Shown: positions 1 to 9,671, counted from the stretch's first letter. The stretch is 64,000 nt of DNA from Mycobacterium sp. ACS4054 (GCF_001667275.1 NZ_LZHV01000014.1:1-64000), one strand, 5' to 3'. Program-made: numbers and translations. The notes: generated by a model not told the origin, from the letters alone.

Positions 1-73
1 AGCCACACCCCACCCGGGGGTTCTCCTCACATCAAGCCGACACGCCTGCTACCAACGTCACGACCGAGTACAC

Positions 74-925
74 CTAGCGCTTCACGACGGCGCCGACTGA
101 GAATGCGACGTTCCTGCCCACGCCACCGTCGTCACCCGGCGCCCCGGGCGCGGTCCACCGCACGCGTGCGGTACCGGTGACATGCAGAGCGGCACCGGTA
201 TCGAAATCGACGAACAGCAACGCGGCCTCGTCGTCGACGGCCAGGTTGCCGTAGCTGTTGAACATGTTGTTGCCCGGGAAATCCGGCCACCACAGCCGGT
301 CGGGGGAGTCGACTCGGACGAATCCGGGTGGACCTCCGCGGTGTGACGCATCGCTGCCTCGACTGGGATGACTTGTGCCCAAGAAGAATGTGTCGGACGA
401 GGCGATCATCGCCCGATCGGACGGATCGAGAAGCGTTGCGCGCCTCGCGGGTATGCGAGGAGCGGAACCAAACGCGGCGACATCGATGGCGTGGGGGTGA
501 ATGTACTTGGGGCAGTTGCCGTATGACTGGTCGACGCGGACCGTCATACCCGCCTCGTCGGCGCCGACGAGCTCGCCGTTCACCCGCAGTCTGCGGCGGG
601 TGGCGAAGTCGATGGCGATCAGCCCGACCTGCTGACCGATCGGGATCGCGTCCAGCGGATCGCCGGCGCGGGGCACGGCCGAGATGCGCACGACGTCGCC
701 ATCCCCGCGAAGGAACCCCGGCCGTCCCGCCAGTGGCGATACCCACAGGACGCCGGCGTGGTCGCGTCCGGTGAGCGCGGCGAACCGCTGCGACGCGAGA
801 AACGCCGCGGCTCCCCGGGACAGCAGCGACGAGTCGAGCATGCCCTCCAGCCGGCTGGCCTCGGCTTCCACCCCCGCTTGGCGTTGTGTGGCGATCTCTC
901 CCTCGTGGAAGCCCATTGCGGTCAT
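74..925 (-). CDS. Pyridoxamine 5'-phosphate oxidase family (FMN split-barrel) protein
   Basis: A 283-residue soluble protein with a split-barrel flavin-binding pattern: a central LGFLAID-like strand (here VGLIAIDFATRRRLRVNG) followed by QSYGNCPKYIHPH, a hallmark of the PNPOx-related family of putative flavin oxidoreductases. The substrate cannot be read from the sequence. I chose ATG at 925 (MTAMGF...); further upstream the frame stays open but reads as Arg-rich noise that overlaps the next gene. It lies 68 bases downstream of the triple Phd protein on the same strand and may be the last gene of the mce transcription unit. The ATG at 916 is an alternative start. Confidence 0.8.
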   Translation of the reverse strand: MTAMGFHEGEIATQRQAGVEAEASRLEGMLDSSLLSRGAAAFLASQRFAALTGRDHAGVLWVSPLAGRPGFLRGDGDVVRISAVPRAGDPLDAIPIGQQVGLIAIDFATRRRLRVNGELVGADEAGMTVRVDQSYGNCPKYIHPHAIDVAAFGSAPRIPARRATLLDPSDRAMIASSDTFFLGTSHPSRGSDASHRGGPPGFVRVDSPDRLWWPDFPGNNMFNSYGNLAVDDEAALLFVDFDTGAALHVTGTARVRWTAPGAPGDDGGVGRNVAFSVGAVVKR

Positions 926-993
926 GGGTGCAGTAACAACGCCGCCACCGCAAACCTTCCTAACGGTGTGGGGCCGGTGGGCCGGCGTTGGCC

Positions 994-1461
994 CTAGGCG
1001 ACCGACACGATGCGCGCGACCGGCCGGCCGCCGCGCATGACCTCGATCGTCTGACCCGCCGCGACCTCGTCGAAATAGCGGCCGGCTCGTTTGCGCAGCT
1101 CGCCGAGCTCGATCCCCCCACCGGCGTCCGCTGGGACGGCGGCGGGCTCCGCATCGCCGGCGGACACGATCCGCGCCAGCAACTTGCCGCCGCGCACCAC
1201 GCCGATCGCCTCGCCGGCCGCCACCCGGTCGAAGCACCGCCCGGCGCGTGTTCGCAGTTCGTCCAACCCGACCCAGCCCCCCGGGGCCACGGCGCCGACG
1301 GATCGGGCTGGAATCGGAGCAACCCTCCAGTCGCCGACGGATACGATCCGCGCCACGAGTTTGCCGCGCCGGACGACGTCGAAGGTCTCGCCCGCGGCGA
1401 CGCGCTCGAGGTACCCGCACGTGTTACTCCGAAGTTGGCCTAGGCCAATCGATTCCCGCAT
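994..1461 (-). CDS. Triple-repeat Phd/YefM-type antitoxin-like protein
   Basis: A 155-residue protein built from three copies of the N-terminal DNA-binding fold of Phd/YefM/VapB-type antitoxins, at about residues 5-44, 64-103 and 117-155. Each copy has the pattern [IV]xLxxLRxxxxxxxxxVAAGxxxxVxRxGxxxARIVS. Family members normally carry one such domain plus a toxin-binding tail; here there are three domains, short Pro/Ala linkers and no tail. No toxin gene (PIN, RelE or Doc) is visible on either side. The ATG at 1461 follows the mceF stop by 19 bases and has GAAGGGAT upstream. From memory, a VapB4-type antitoxin lies just downstream of mce2F in M. tuberculosis, so the position may be conserved although the architecture is not. 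Possible roles are a toxin-free repressor or a regulator of the operon. Confidence 0.8.
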   Translation of the reverse strand: MRESIGLGQLRSNTCGYLERVAAGETFDVVRRGKLVARIVSVGDWRVAPIPARSVGAVAPGGWVGLDELRTRAGRCFDRVAAGEAIGVVRGGKLLARIVSAGDAEPAAVPADAGGGIELGELRKRAGRYFDEVAAGQTIEVMRGGRPVARIVSVA

Positions 1462-1480
1462 TTCGCTGTGATCCCTTCGC

Positions 1481-3037
1481 TTACCTGATGGCCGGCGGCG
1501 CCAGCATGTCCTGCCAGCCGTCATCGCCGGTCTTTCTCGAGTTTTCGACCCCGTACTTCACGCCGTCGGGGCCCACCAGCTCGCCGCTCTGGGGGAGGTA
1601 AACGGCGGGGGGAGGGCCGCCCGGGGTGTAGACGCACGGATTCGGTTGCTGCCCATTGCATTCGACGGTCCCCGATCCAGGCCGCTGTAGTGGGTCGCTG
1701 ACCGGTGGCGGCGTCCCCGGAACCCGGTCGGCGGGCGCCGGGTTGAGGCCGTTGTTCACCGACGGCGCGGGAATGACCAGACCCGGTTTCACTGGTTGGT
1801 CGCAGCGCGCCGCGGGCGCGGGGCACGTCACGATCTGGTTGGGGTCGCCGTACCACGGGTTGGTGCCCAGCGGAACGTAGGGCTTGGAGTCGCGGCATTC
1901 CCGCGGCGTGGCGGCCCGCTTCCCGGGCACGTCGACGCACGGCAGATTGCGCGCGCCGCGTACGGCGTTGGCGGGGGTGTCTTGCGGTATCTTGCAATAG
2001 GTTCCGGACGGCATCGGCGCCAAACTGGTATCCGCGGGAGACCGCCACTCGGCCGCCGGAAGGAAACCGGTCAGGCACGGCGGGGGCTGATTGATCGTGA
2101 GCGAGGTGCCCAGAGAGGCGTATCCCGGGAAGGCCGAGGTGACCGTCTGGCCTTCCGATGCGCCCTGCGGATACGCCACCAGCAGCTGCTCGACGCCCTT
2201 GTGATAGCGCTTCAGCATGTCGAGCACGATCTCGAGGTTCGCCAGCGTCTGCGGCAGCGACTCCCGGACATCGCCGAACACCTCGTTGACCTGATCGGCG
2301 GTCGGCGCCGCCTGGGTCAGAATGCTTTGCACGTGCTGGTCGTTTTCCGCGCTCTCGGCGGCCAGGATGTTCAGGTTGTGCGACCAGCGCTCGATCGAGT
2401 CGCTGGAGTCGACCTGACTGTCGATGAGTGGCCCGGAGTTTTGGACGATGTCGTTGATATCGGAGAGGTTGGTCTTGAAGTCACCGGCGATTGCCTGTGT
2501 CGCGTCGACGAGCCGTTGCAGCGCTGGGCCCAATCCGCCTACGGCTTGGGCGGTTTCGTCGAGTAGCGAGGCGATCTTGTCCTTGGGTAGCACGGCCAGC
2601 CCGCGGTTGGCCGCGTCCAGCGCCGGCCCGATCTCGGTGGGCACGGTGCCCTTGGTGATGGTCTGTCCGGGCGAAAAGTATTGGCTCGGATTGCCCGCCG
2701 ACACCAGGTCGAGGTACTGCTCACCGACCGCGGACACCGAATGCACGTTCGCCGACGCGTCGATGGGGATCCGGTAGCGGTCGCCGATGCTCATGGTCAC
2801 CCGCGCGCCGGTCTTGGTCGGCTCGACGTCGGTGACCGTGCCGATGGTTTCACCGCGGTAGGTCACGTTCGAGGTCTTATACAGACCCCCCGACGCGGGC
2901 AGGTCCGCCCTGAGCGTGTACTGGCCGATCCCCATCGCGCTGGGAATCTGCAAGTAGTACCAGCCCAGGGCGACCGCGGTGACCGCGGTCAGGATGGCGA
3001 ACATGACCAGCTGGCGTTTGATGAAGCGGGTCAGCAT
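1481..3037 (-). CDS. mceF: MCE family protein, MceF position
   Basis: This is the last of six substrate-binding Mce subunits of a lipid ABC importer. It has 518 residues: an N-terminal signal-anchor helix after MLTRFIKRQL, an MCE domain at about residues 38-115 (ASGGLYKTSNVTYRGETIG... then SVSAVGEQYLDLVS), a helical middle region and a Pro/Gly-rich tail. The ATG at 3037 overlaps the mceE stop by 7 bases. A longer open frame upstream is not coding-like. The sequence resembles the F proteins of mce1/mce2-type operons as I remember them, but the locus number cannot be fixed without alignment. Confidence 0.92.
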   Translation of the reverse strand: MLTRFIKRQLVMFAILTAVTAVALGWYYLQIPSAMGIGQYTLRADLPASGGLYKTSNVTYRGETIGTVTDVEPTKTGARVTMSIGDRYRIPIDASANVHSVSAVGEQYLDLVSAGNPSQYFSPGQTITKGTVPTEIGPALDAANRGLAVLPKDKIASLLDETAQAVGGLGPALQRLVDATQAIAGDFKTNLSDINDIVQNSGPLIDSQVDSSDSIERWSHNLNILAAESAENDQHVQSILTQAAPTADQVNEVFGDVRESLPQTLANLEIVLDMLKRYHKGVEQLLVAYPQGASEGQTVTSAFPGYASLGTSLTINQPPPCLTGFLPAAEWRSPADTSLAPMPSGTYCKIPQDTPANAVRGARNLPCVDVPGKRAATPRECRDSKPYVPLGTNPWYGDPNQIVTCPAPAARCDQPVKPGLVIPAPSVNNGLNPAPADRVPGTPPPVSDPLQRPGSGTVECNGQQPNPCVYTPGGPPPAVYLPQSGELVGPDGVKYGVENSRKTGDDGWQDMLAPPAIR

Positions 3038-4206
3038 TGCCGGTCCGCCCTTTCGACCAGCGGCCCGCCCGGGACGTCGTTGGGGTTCGGGGTGTAGCGG
3101 ACGTCGGGGATCATCGTCTCGGGGTCGCGGCCCCACGACTGCTCGAGCGCGCGCAGCGCTCCGGAGAACCCGGTCCCGGTGAGGACCGCGTTGTCGACGG
3201 CGCTCATGGTCAGGTCGAGCGTCAGCGACAGGTTGAAGTAGTCGCCGCGGAACGCCTTGGGCACGGCGTCAATGTCGAACGGGCGGACGAGGATCAGCTT
3301 GAGCGCGCGAATCAGGTACGGCGCCCCGCGGCCCAGTTCCCGCAGCGGGCACTGCAGCGACTGCAAATCCTGGTGGATGTCGCCCCGCGCGCCCGACAGG
3401 TACTGGTCGGCCAGCTGGCTGAGCCGCCCGGTCGCGTCAACCGCGTTGATCAGAAGGTTCTGCTTGTCGGCGAAATGCTTGAGCAGGGGCGGGAATTCGG
3501 TGAGGACACGATCCAAGACGTCCGAGCGGGGACCCACGTACGCCAGCAGGCGGTTGGTGGAATCGATGGCGCGGGTGATGTCCTCGCGTTGCTCGTCGAG
3601 TCGGGCGGTGAAGGTGTCCAGCTTGCCGAGGAAGGCGCGGATCTGGTCGGCCCGACCGTTGACGATGTTGTAGACCTCGTTCTGCAGCACCTCGAGGTTG
3701 GGAATACCTCCGCCGCGCAGCACGATCGCGAGGCTGGCCAGCGTCTGTTCGGTCGTGGGGTAGGTGGACGCGTTTTTCAGCGGGATGAGGTCACCGTCTT
3801 TGAGTAGCTCGGGCGACGGGTTGGGTGGCGCCGCCAGCTCCACGTGCTGCGAACCCAGCAGGCTGGTCTGCCCGATCTTGGCGGTCGCGTTCTTGGGTAG
3901 CTTGACTTCCTTGCCCAGGCGGAGCGTCAGCGTCGCAACCCAGTTCTTCAACTGGATCGCCCGCACCGTGCCGACGAAGACGTCGGCCACCCGCACCCGG
4001 CTGTTGTCGTTGAGGGCCAGGGTGTCGGGCATCTGCACATAGACGGTGTAGGAGCCCGGTCCGGAGCCGGGCCCCCCGGGCATCGGCACGTTGGCGATTC
4101 CGTGCCATTTCGCGCACGACGCCAGCGACACGGCAGCCGTCAGCAGGGCCAGACCCTGCCAGGCCCGATGCCGGCCGCGGACGGCCAAGGCGCGCAACGC
4201 GTTCAC
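3031..4206 (-). CDS. mceE: MCE family lipoprotein, MceE position (LprK/LprL-like)
   Basis: A 391-residue Mce lipoprotein, in the slot called LprK/LprL/LprM/LprN in M. tuberculosis. A signal peptide ends in the lipobox LASC (lipidated Cys about residue 26), followed by an MCE domain (YTVYVQMPDTLALNDNSRVRVADVFVG, then GSQHVELAAP) and a long helical region. The GTG start at 4206 overlaps the mceD stop in a GTGA junction, which decides the start; the frame continues open far upstream with Arg/Gly-rich non-coding sequence. It would be anchored in the membrane or periplasm as part of the Mce lipid shuttle. Confidence 0.92.
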   Translation of the reverse strand: MNALRALAVRGRHRAWQGLALLTAAVSLASCAKWHGIANVPMPGGPGSGPGSYTVYVQMPDTLALNDNSRVRVADVFVGTVRAIQLKNWVATLTLRLGKEVKLPKNATAKIGQTSLLGSQHVELAAPPNPSPELLKDGDLIPLKNASTYPTTEQTLASLAIVLRGGGIPNLEVLQNEVYNIVNGRADQIRAFLGKLDTFTARLDEQREDITRAIDSTNRLLAYVGPRSDVLDRVLTEFPPLLKHFADKQNLLINAVDATGRLSQLADQYLSGARGDIHQDLQSLQCPLRELGRGAPYLIRALKLILVRPFDIDAVPKAFRGDYFNLSLTLDLTMSAVDNAVLTGTGFSGALRALEQSWGRDPETMIPDVRYTPNPNDVPGGPLVERADRQC

Positions 4207-5759
4207 GATCCCGATCCTGTCGATGCGGCCGCCGGTGTCGGCGCGACCGAGCCCGGGACCACGCCGGGTCCCGGCGGCGGTGGCGGGATCGGCACCTGCG
4301 GGGCCTGTAGGCCGATCGGTGGCACCACCGGGTTCTCGTCGTAGGCGTTCGGCGGTCCGGGCGGGGTTTGCAGCCCGGCCGGCGGGGGCGGGCTGTCCGG
4401 GCCGCCCATCAGTTCGCCCAGCGACTCGGGCGTCAACAGGCCACCCGTGATCGGCCCCACCTGCGTGCCCTGCATGCCTGGCGCGACGACCCAGCCCGGC
4501 TGCGTGTTGCGGTGCGAGAGCGGCGTATCGGGCACCCAGATCCCGGGGACGGTGGTGTCCTTGTAACCGTTCGGCGGGTGCAGCCGCGGTTCGGAGTAGG
4601 CGACTTCCTTGGGCAGGACCTCGGCGGTGCTGAACAGGTTCAGCCCGAACGGAAGGTAGTTGAACTTGATCGAATCGAGGATCGGCGCCAGGTATTGCGC
4701 GCACAGCTCGGCGGATTCTTGATAGCCCAACCGGCTTCCGGCCTGAATCATGCTGCACATGAACTGCATTGGGTTCGCGAAGTTCGGGATCGCGGGGATG
4801 GACATCACGGCGCCGTGCGAGGGGTGATAGATCTGGCTGAGGTTCGTCTCCAGCGTCGGCAGGACGTGCAGTGCGGTTTCCAAACCGTTCAGCGGGTCGG
4901 GTTGGACCAGCGTGGTGGTCAGGTTGGCGAGGTTGTCGACGTCGTGCGCGAGCACCTCTCGGTTCTTGGTCAGGAATGGGCGCAGCGTGGAGAGCAGGCT
5001 GTCGAATTGCTGGATGGCCGTGGACAGGTCGCGATCGGACCCGGTCAACTTGTCGGTGAACCGCGCCAGGTTGGTGTTCAGCGCGACGAACTGCTGGTCG
5101 TCTTTGTGCAGGGCGTTGACGAACTGCGCCAGGCTGCGCACCACCGCGAAGAAGTCACCACGGCCCTCGTTCAGCGCGGTCAACGACCGCGACAGGCTGT
5201 CCAGCGTGGTGTTGATCTGTTTGCCCTTGCCCGCCAGCCCATCCGCGAACGACTCGATGGCCTCGCCGAACGGGCCCTTGGGTTGCTCGGGCGTCGGCCC
5301 GAGCTTGGAGATGATGTTCGCGACGCTGTCGCGCAGTTCGTCCCACTCCGTCGGCACCTGCGTGCGCTCGATCGGGATTACCGCGTTGTCGGCCATCACC
5401 GGGCCGCCTTTGTACGGCGGCTCCAATTGGATGCTCCGGGACGCCACCAGCGTTGGGTTCACCACGACGGCGGAGGCGTTGGCGGGCACCTTGTACTTGT
5501 TGTCGTAGTGGAACGTCACCTTCATCTTGTCGCCGGCCGGTTCGATCTTGTCGACCGAACCGACGCGGACGCCCATGATCTGGACCTTGTCCCCGGAGTA
5601 GAGCGCGTTCGCCGTTGGGAGGTAAGCGATCACGGTGTTGGTGGTCAGCTTGTGATAGAGCCGGACGCCGATGAATATGGCGACCACGGCCAGCAGCGCC
5701 ACCAACGCTCCGACGATCGTTCGGGTCCGCGGTTTGTGGATATGCAAGGCGCCGCTCAA
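4203..5759 (-). CDS. mceD: MCE family protein, MceD position
   Basis: A 518-residue Mce subunit with an N-terminal transmembrane anchor (about residues 14-33), an MCE domain (IAYLPTANALYSGDKVQIMGVRVGSV, ending ASRSIQLEPPY), a helical central segment and a C-terminal tail of about 90 residues rich in Pro and Gly. The start is TTG at 5759 in a TTGA overlap with the mceC stop, which is why I prefer this rare start to later codons. It acts with MceA-F as the periplasmic, cell-wall-spanning part of the importer. Confidence 0.92.
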   Translation of the reverse strand: MSGALHIHKPRTRTIVGALVALLAVVAIFIGVRLYHKLTTNTVIAYLPTANALYSGDKVQIMGVRVGSVDKIEPAGDKMKVTFHYDNKYKVPANASAVVVNPTLVASRSIQLEPPYKGGPVMADNAVIPIERTQVPTEWDELRDSVANIISKLGPTPEQPKGPFGEAIESFADGLAGKGKQINTTLDSLSRSLTALNEGRGDFFAVVRSLAQFVNALHKDDQQFVALNTNLARFTDKLTGSDRDLSTAIQQFDSLLSTLRPFLTKNREVLAHDVDNLANLTTTLVQPDPLNGLETALHVLPTLETNLSQIYHPSHGAVMSIPAIPNFANPMQFMCSMIQAGSRLGYQESAELCAQYLAPILDSIKFNYLPFGLNLFSTAEVLPKEVAYSEPRLHPPNGYKDTTVPGIWVPDTPLSHRNTQPGWVVAPGMQGTQVGPITGGLLTPESLGELMGGPDSPPPPAGLQTPPGPPNAYDENPVVPPIGLQAPQVPIPPPPPGPGVVPGSVAPTPAAASTGSGS

Positions 5760-7315
5760 TTCTGGTTACCTCCCGTGATGCCGCTGCCTCCCGTGCCGCC
5801 CGGGTTGATGAACGGGGCGGGCAACTGCTGCCCGGGGCCCGGCGGCGCGGGTGGCCCCGGCGGCGGCCCCGGCGCGAACGTCGACGGTGGGGGAGTGGGG
5901 CCGGCGGGTTGCAGGTTCTCGGTGCGGGCGCCCGGCGGCGCTTGGGCGGGCAGCGGCACCGGCGTGCCGACGACGTCCGGCACCGGTTCGCCCGGTCGCC
6001 CGGCGATCGGGATTCCCGGGGTCGGTGGCAGGCCGTTCGGGTTCGGCGGCGACGTCGCGACGTCGATCGGCGCGGGGAAACTGCCGCCGAACGGCCCGGC
6101 GTTCACCCCCGCGCACGGCAGCGGGTTCCACGGCCGGGGCAGCGAGTCGGCCGGCGGGGTGTACGAACACGCCGTTCCGGGCGGGACGGCCGGTCCTGGA
6201 TGATCCGGGGTGCCTTCCAGCACCGGGGGCGCGGGCGGCGGTGCCCCGTTGGGGAACCGGGTGCCGTTGGGGTCGGGCCAGCGGAACTCGGGGAGGCCGG
6301 CGCTGCGCCAGAAGTCTTCGGGGTCGATACCGCGCTTCTTGAACGCGGCGTCGACGAACGGCTGCAAGATCCAGTACGGCAACAGGTTGGACAGGACGAT
6401 CTTGAAATAGGGTCCCGACGCGACGGATTCCCCTAGCGACGCGGCGAATTGGCTGACGTAGGTGAGGGTTTGAGCCAGGTCGTCTTTGCGTTCCACCAGC
6501 ACATCGCTGATCGCGCGCAGCTGCTCCAGCACGGGGTTGAGATTCGGGTTGTCGTTGATGAAGCCCTGCACCTCGGCCGAGAAGGCCGAAATGTTCTGCA
6601 GCAGTGCGCTGATGGCCTGGCTGCGTTCGTTGAACGCCGCCAGCAGCGTCTTCGCGTTGACCAACAGCCGGTTGATTTGTTCGCTGCGGTCACCGAGCAC
6701 GCTGGCCACCTGGTGGGCCTGCGCGAGGAGGTGCTTGATCTGTTCGTCGCGTTTACCGATGGTGTCCGAGAATTTGGTCAACCCGTCGAGTGCGGAACTG
6801 AGGTGCGGGTAGGTCTGATCGACGGTCTGCGACAGGACATTCAGCGACCGTTTGACGGTGTCGACGTCCCAGCCGGTGGCGGCCTTGGTGACGTCGAAGG
6901 CCGCGTCGTAGAGCTGATAAGGGGTGGTGCTTTGGCCCAGCGGCAAGACCCCACCGGGGCGCAACGCCTTGCCTCCCCGCGGCTCGATCTCGAGCACCTT
7001 CTTACCCAGGATGGTGTCGGTCTTGATGGCGAGCCGGCTCTCGGTGCCAATGGTGTTGCCGCCGATGGAGAACTTCAATCGAACGTGGTCGCCGTCGATC
7101 TCGAGCCCCTCCACCTTGCCGACGTTCACGCCGGAGATGCGCACCTTGTCGCCCTTGTTGAGCTGCCCGGTGTCGGTGAACTGCCCGTAGTAGCTCGGGC
7201 TGGCGAACATCATCGGGATACTGGTGAAGCTCTGGCCCACGGCGACCACCAGCGCCAGCACGGTGATGCCCATGACGCCGGCCCGGCCGCGGTTGAATTC
7301 CGTCAGGGTTCTCAT
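5756..7315 (-). CDS. mceC: MCE family protein, MceC position
   Basis: A 519-residue Mce subunit. MRTLTEFNRGRAGVMGITVL leads into a membrane anchor. The MCE domain runs from YYGQFTDTGQLNKGDKVRI to TILGKKVLEIEPRGG, followed by helical repeats and a long Pro-rich tail (about residues 375-519). The ATG at 7315 overlaps the mceB stop (ATGA). A GTG 12 bases further upstream is possible but would lengthen the overlap. Pro-rich C-tails of this kind are common in MceC/D proteins. Confidence 0.92.
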   Translation of the reverse strand: MRTLTEFNRGRAGVMGITVLALVVAVGQSFTSIPMMFASPSYYGQFTDTGQLNKGDKVRISGVNVGKVEGLEIDGDHVRLKFSIGGNTIGTESRLAIKTDTILGKKVLEIEPRGGKALRPGGVLPLGQSTTPYQLYDAAFDVTKAATGWDVDTVKRSLNVLSQTVDQTYPHLSSALDGLTKFSDTIGKRDEQIKHLLAQAHQVASVLGDRSEQINRLLVNAKTLLAAFNERSQAISALLQNISAFSAEVQGFINDNPNLNPVLEQLRAISDVLVERKDDLAQTLTYVSQFAASLGESVASGPYFKIVLSNLLPYWILQPFVDAAFKKRGIDPEDFWRSAGLPEFRWPDPNGTRFPNGAPPPAPPVLEGTPDHPGPAVPPGTACSYTPPADSLPRPWNPLPCAGVNAGPFGGSFPAPIDVATSPPNPNGLPPTPGIPIAGRPGEPVPDVVGTPVPLPAQAPPGARTENLQPAGPTPPPSTFAPGPPPGPPAPPGPGQQLPAPFINPGGTGGSGITGGNQN

Positions 7316-8352
7316 TGCGGCGTGCACCTACCCGTGGGCTGCTGCCAGATCCGGACCGTGCGCACCGGGCCCCCGGGCTGCAGCCCGTTCCACCGGATCG
7401 ACAGGTCGCAGAGGTAGAAGTTCACCCAGTCGCCGTAGAGCCCGATGCTGCGTCCGATCAGATTGAGCGCGTTCGGTGTCTTGTGGATCAGATCGCCGAG
7501 CTGATCGCGTTGGTCGACGAGCGGTTGTTGAAGGGCCTGCAGGTAGTTGATCGCCTTGTGCAGCAGGGCGCGGTTGTCGGAGAGCAGGTCGGCGACCGTT
7601 CCCGCGGCGTTGCTGATGTTCGCGGTGCCGGCGGCGAGCGGGTCGGCGTGGTTCTGCAGGCCGGTGATCAACCGTTCGAAGTTGTCGACGGTCTGGTCGA
7701 ACTCCTGGCGATGCCTGACGGTGGTGTCGAGCACGACGTTGAGGTTCTTGACCACCTCGCCGATCGCCTGGTCGCGTTCGGCGATGTGGGCGGTCAGCCG
7801 CGCGGTCTGGTCCAGGATGTCGTTGATGGTGCCGCCCTGACCCTGAAACACGGTGATGATGGACGACGCGATGGTGTTGACCTTGTCCGGTTCGAGCGCG
7901 CGGAACAGCGGCTTGAAACCACCGATCAGGGCGTCGAGATCCAGCGCGGGCGAGGTTCGCGACAGCGGGATGAAGCCGCCGGGCGGCAGGGTGCGGTCGG
8001 CGCCCTCGCCCTCGCCGCGTTTGAGCTCCAGGTAACGGTCGGCGAACAGGTTGAGATAGCGGATCTGCGCGGTAGTCGTCTGGTACAGCGGTATCGAGCG
8101 GTCGACGTCGAAGTCCACCATTACCCGCTGGCCGCCATCGATCAGCCGCACCGCCTTGACCTTGCCGATCTCCACCCCGGCGGCGCGGACGAACTGGCCG
8201 TCCTTCAAGCCGGTGGCGTTCTTGAACTCCGCGGTATAGCTGTTGGTGCTGTTGAACCGCATCTGAGCGAACACCACGACGATCGACACGGTGATCAGCA
8301 GCAGCACCAGCGAGACGATGCCGAGTTTGATGGCGGATCCGGTGATTTTCAT
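7312..8352 (-). CDS. mceB: MCE family protein, MceB position
   Basis: A 346-residue Mce subunit: MKITGSAIKLG, a membrane anchor at about residues 10-30, an MCE domain (YTAEFKNATGLKDGQFVRAAGVEIGKV to NLFADRYLELKRGEG), then a helical region ending with the Cys-containing LCDLSIRWNG segment. It lacks the long Pro-rich tail of MceC/D/F. The ATG at 8352 overlaps the mceA stop by four bases (ATGA), implying translational coupling. Confidence 0.92.
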   Translation of the reverse strand: MKITGSAIKLGIVSLVLLLITVSIVVVFAQMRFNSTNSYTAEFKNATGLKDGQFVRAAGVEIGKVKAVRLIDGGQRVMVDFDVDRSIPLYQTTTAQIRYLNLFADRYLELKRGEGEGADRTLPPGGFIPLSRTSPALDLDALIGGFKPLFRALEPDKVNTIASSIITVFQGQGGTINDILDQTARLTAHIAERDQAIGEVVKNLNVVLDTTVRHRQEFDQTVDNFERLITGLQNHADPLAAGTANISNAAGTVADLLSDNRALLHKAINYLQALQQPLVDQRDQLGDLIHKTPNALNLIGRSIGLYGDWVNFYLCDLSIRWNGLQPGGPVRTVRIWQQPTGRCTPQ

Positions 8353-9665
8353 GGGTTGATCGTGTTGTCCCCGACTTGGCGGCCCCACACGTACTCGATT
8401 GCGTACGGTGAGCCGGTATCCAGGTGGTTGTAGGGCGCGAGGCTGGCGCCGGTGTCGACTACCAGGCTCGGCGCCGGCCACAGGTCATGGGTGATCGCTT
8501 GCCAGCAACCCGGCGCGCCGCCCGGCCCGCCGCGGGCGTTCACCTTCGGCAGATTGTCCGGGTACACAAAGGGATTCGGCGCGCCGCCGACCAGCCCGGC
8601 CAGCGTGAGGAGCCCCATGGTGGCCGCCGTGCCGGCCAAGCCGGGCAGCGTGAGCATGCCACCCAGCCCCGACGTCAGCTCGGTCATGGTGCGCAGCGCG
8701 TAGCCGTTGCCGCCGCCCGTCGTCGCATAGGCGGCGGGTTCCTCGTCGTAGTAATTGCGGATGGTGCAGAAGAATTCGGGGCTGTAGGTATCGAGCAGCT
8801 GGGCGGTGGGCACCAGATCGGCGGCCCCCCGCTGCAGGTAGGGGCCGCCGCGGGCGAAGATGTCCGCGCCGGTGTTGCCCAGCCCGGCGGCCGCCAACAA
8901 CGCGGCATCCAGGTCGGCCTCCTGCCGGTGCAGCGTGCGCGCGGTGACCACCGCGTGGTCCAGGGAGTCGAACAGATCCGGTGCGGCGTTGGCGTAGACG
9001 TCGCCCAGGGCGGCGAACTGCCGAATGTCATGCCGGATCTGCGGCATTTGCGGATTGATGTCGTCGAGGATGGCGTTGGCGTTGACGATCGACTGCCCAA
9101 ACTTGTCGCCTAACCCGGTCAGCGCCTGCGCGGCCGCGGCCAGCGTGAGGTTGACCTTGACCGGGTCCAGCTTCTCGGTGATCGTGGTGAGCGTCTCGAA
9201 CAGCGTGTTGAACTCGGTTGTCACCGACCGCGCATCAATCACGTGGTCCGATGTAATGCGTTGGGGGGTAGGGTTTTTCGGGGAAGTCAGGGATACGTAC
9301 TTGTTGCCGAACAACGTGGTCGCCTTGATGTTGGCGTCCACGTTGGCCGGAATCAGCTCGATCCATTTCGGATTCACGTTCATGACGAACTTGGCCGCCG
9401 GTACGCCGTCACGCTCGGTCTCCGAAATGGTGGCCACCCGGCCGATTTCCACGCCGTTGTAGGTGACCTTCGACCCGGGATCCATTACCAGACCGGCCCT
9501 GGGGGCCAGCATCGTCAAGCGCGTCATCGGCGAGAGCTGGCCCCGAAACTGCAACCACACGAACCCCAGCACCACCGCGGCGACCACCAAGAACACCAAC
9601 GCCGCCGTCCGGTACGGCGGGATGCGCTTCGGGTTTTCCTTGGGTTTCGGTGCCGGGGCTGTCAT
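8349..9665 (-). CDS. mceA: MCE family protein, MceA position
   Basis: The first Mce subunit, 438 residues. A basic N-terminus and membrane anchor (about residues 19-41) precede an MCE domain with the signatures AGLVMDPGSKVTYNGVEIG and FGNKYVSLTSPKNP, followed by the conserved helical block with LNLTLAAAAQALTGLGDKFG-like sequence and YSPEFFCTIRNYYD. From memory it closely resembles M. tuberculosis Mce1A/Mce2A. The ATG at 9665 is 6 bases after the yrbEB stop. MceA is historically linked to host-cell entry, but the transport role is better supported. Confidence 0.93.
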   Translation of the reverse strand: MTAPAPKPKENPKRIPPYRTAALVFLVVAAVVLGFVWLQFRGQLSPMTRLTMLAPRAGLVMDPGSKVTYNGVEIGRVATISETERDGVPAAKFVMNVNPKWIELIPANVDANIKATTLFGNKYVSLTSPKNPTPQRITSDHVIDARSVTTEFNTLFETLTTITEKLDPVKVNLTLAAAAQALTGLGDKFGQSIVNANAILDDINPQMPQIRHDIRQFAALGDVYANAAPDLFDSLDHAVVTARTLHRQEADLDAALLAAAGLGNTGADIFARGGPYLQRGAADLVPTAQLLDTYSPEFFCTIRNYYDEEPAAYATTGGGNGYALRTMTELTSGLGGMLTLPGLAGTAATMGLLTLAGLVGGAPNPFVYPDNLPKVNARGGPGGAPGCWQAITHDLWPAPSLVVDTGASLAPYNHLDTGSPYAIEYVWGRQVGDNTINP

Positions 9666-9671
9666 TGGCGG

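Noticed and set aside
4368..6203. 611-residue plus-strand ORF opposite mceC/mceD
   Set aside because: Antisense shadow of mceC/mceD; no family signature, Arg/Val/Gln-biased composition, and GC-rich codons leave such frames open.
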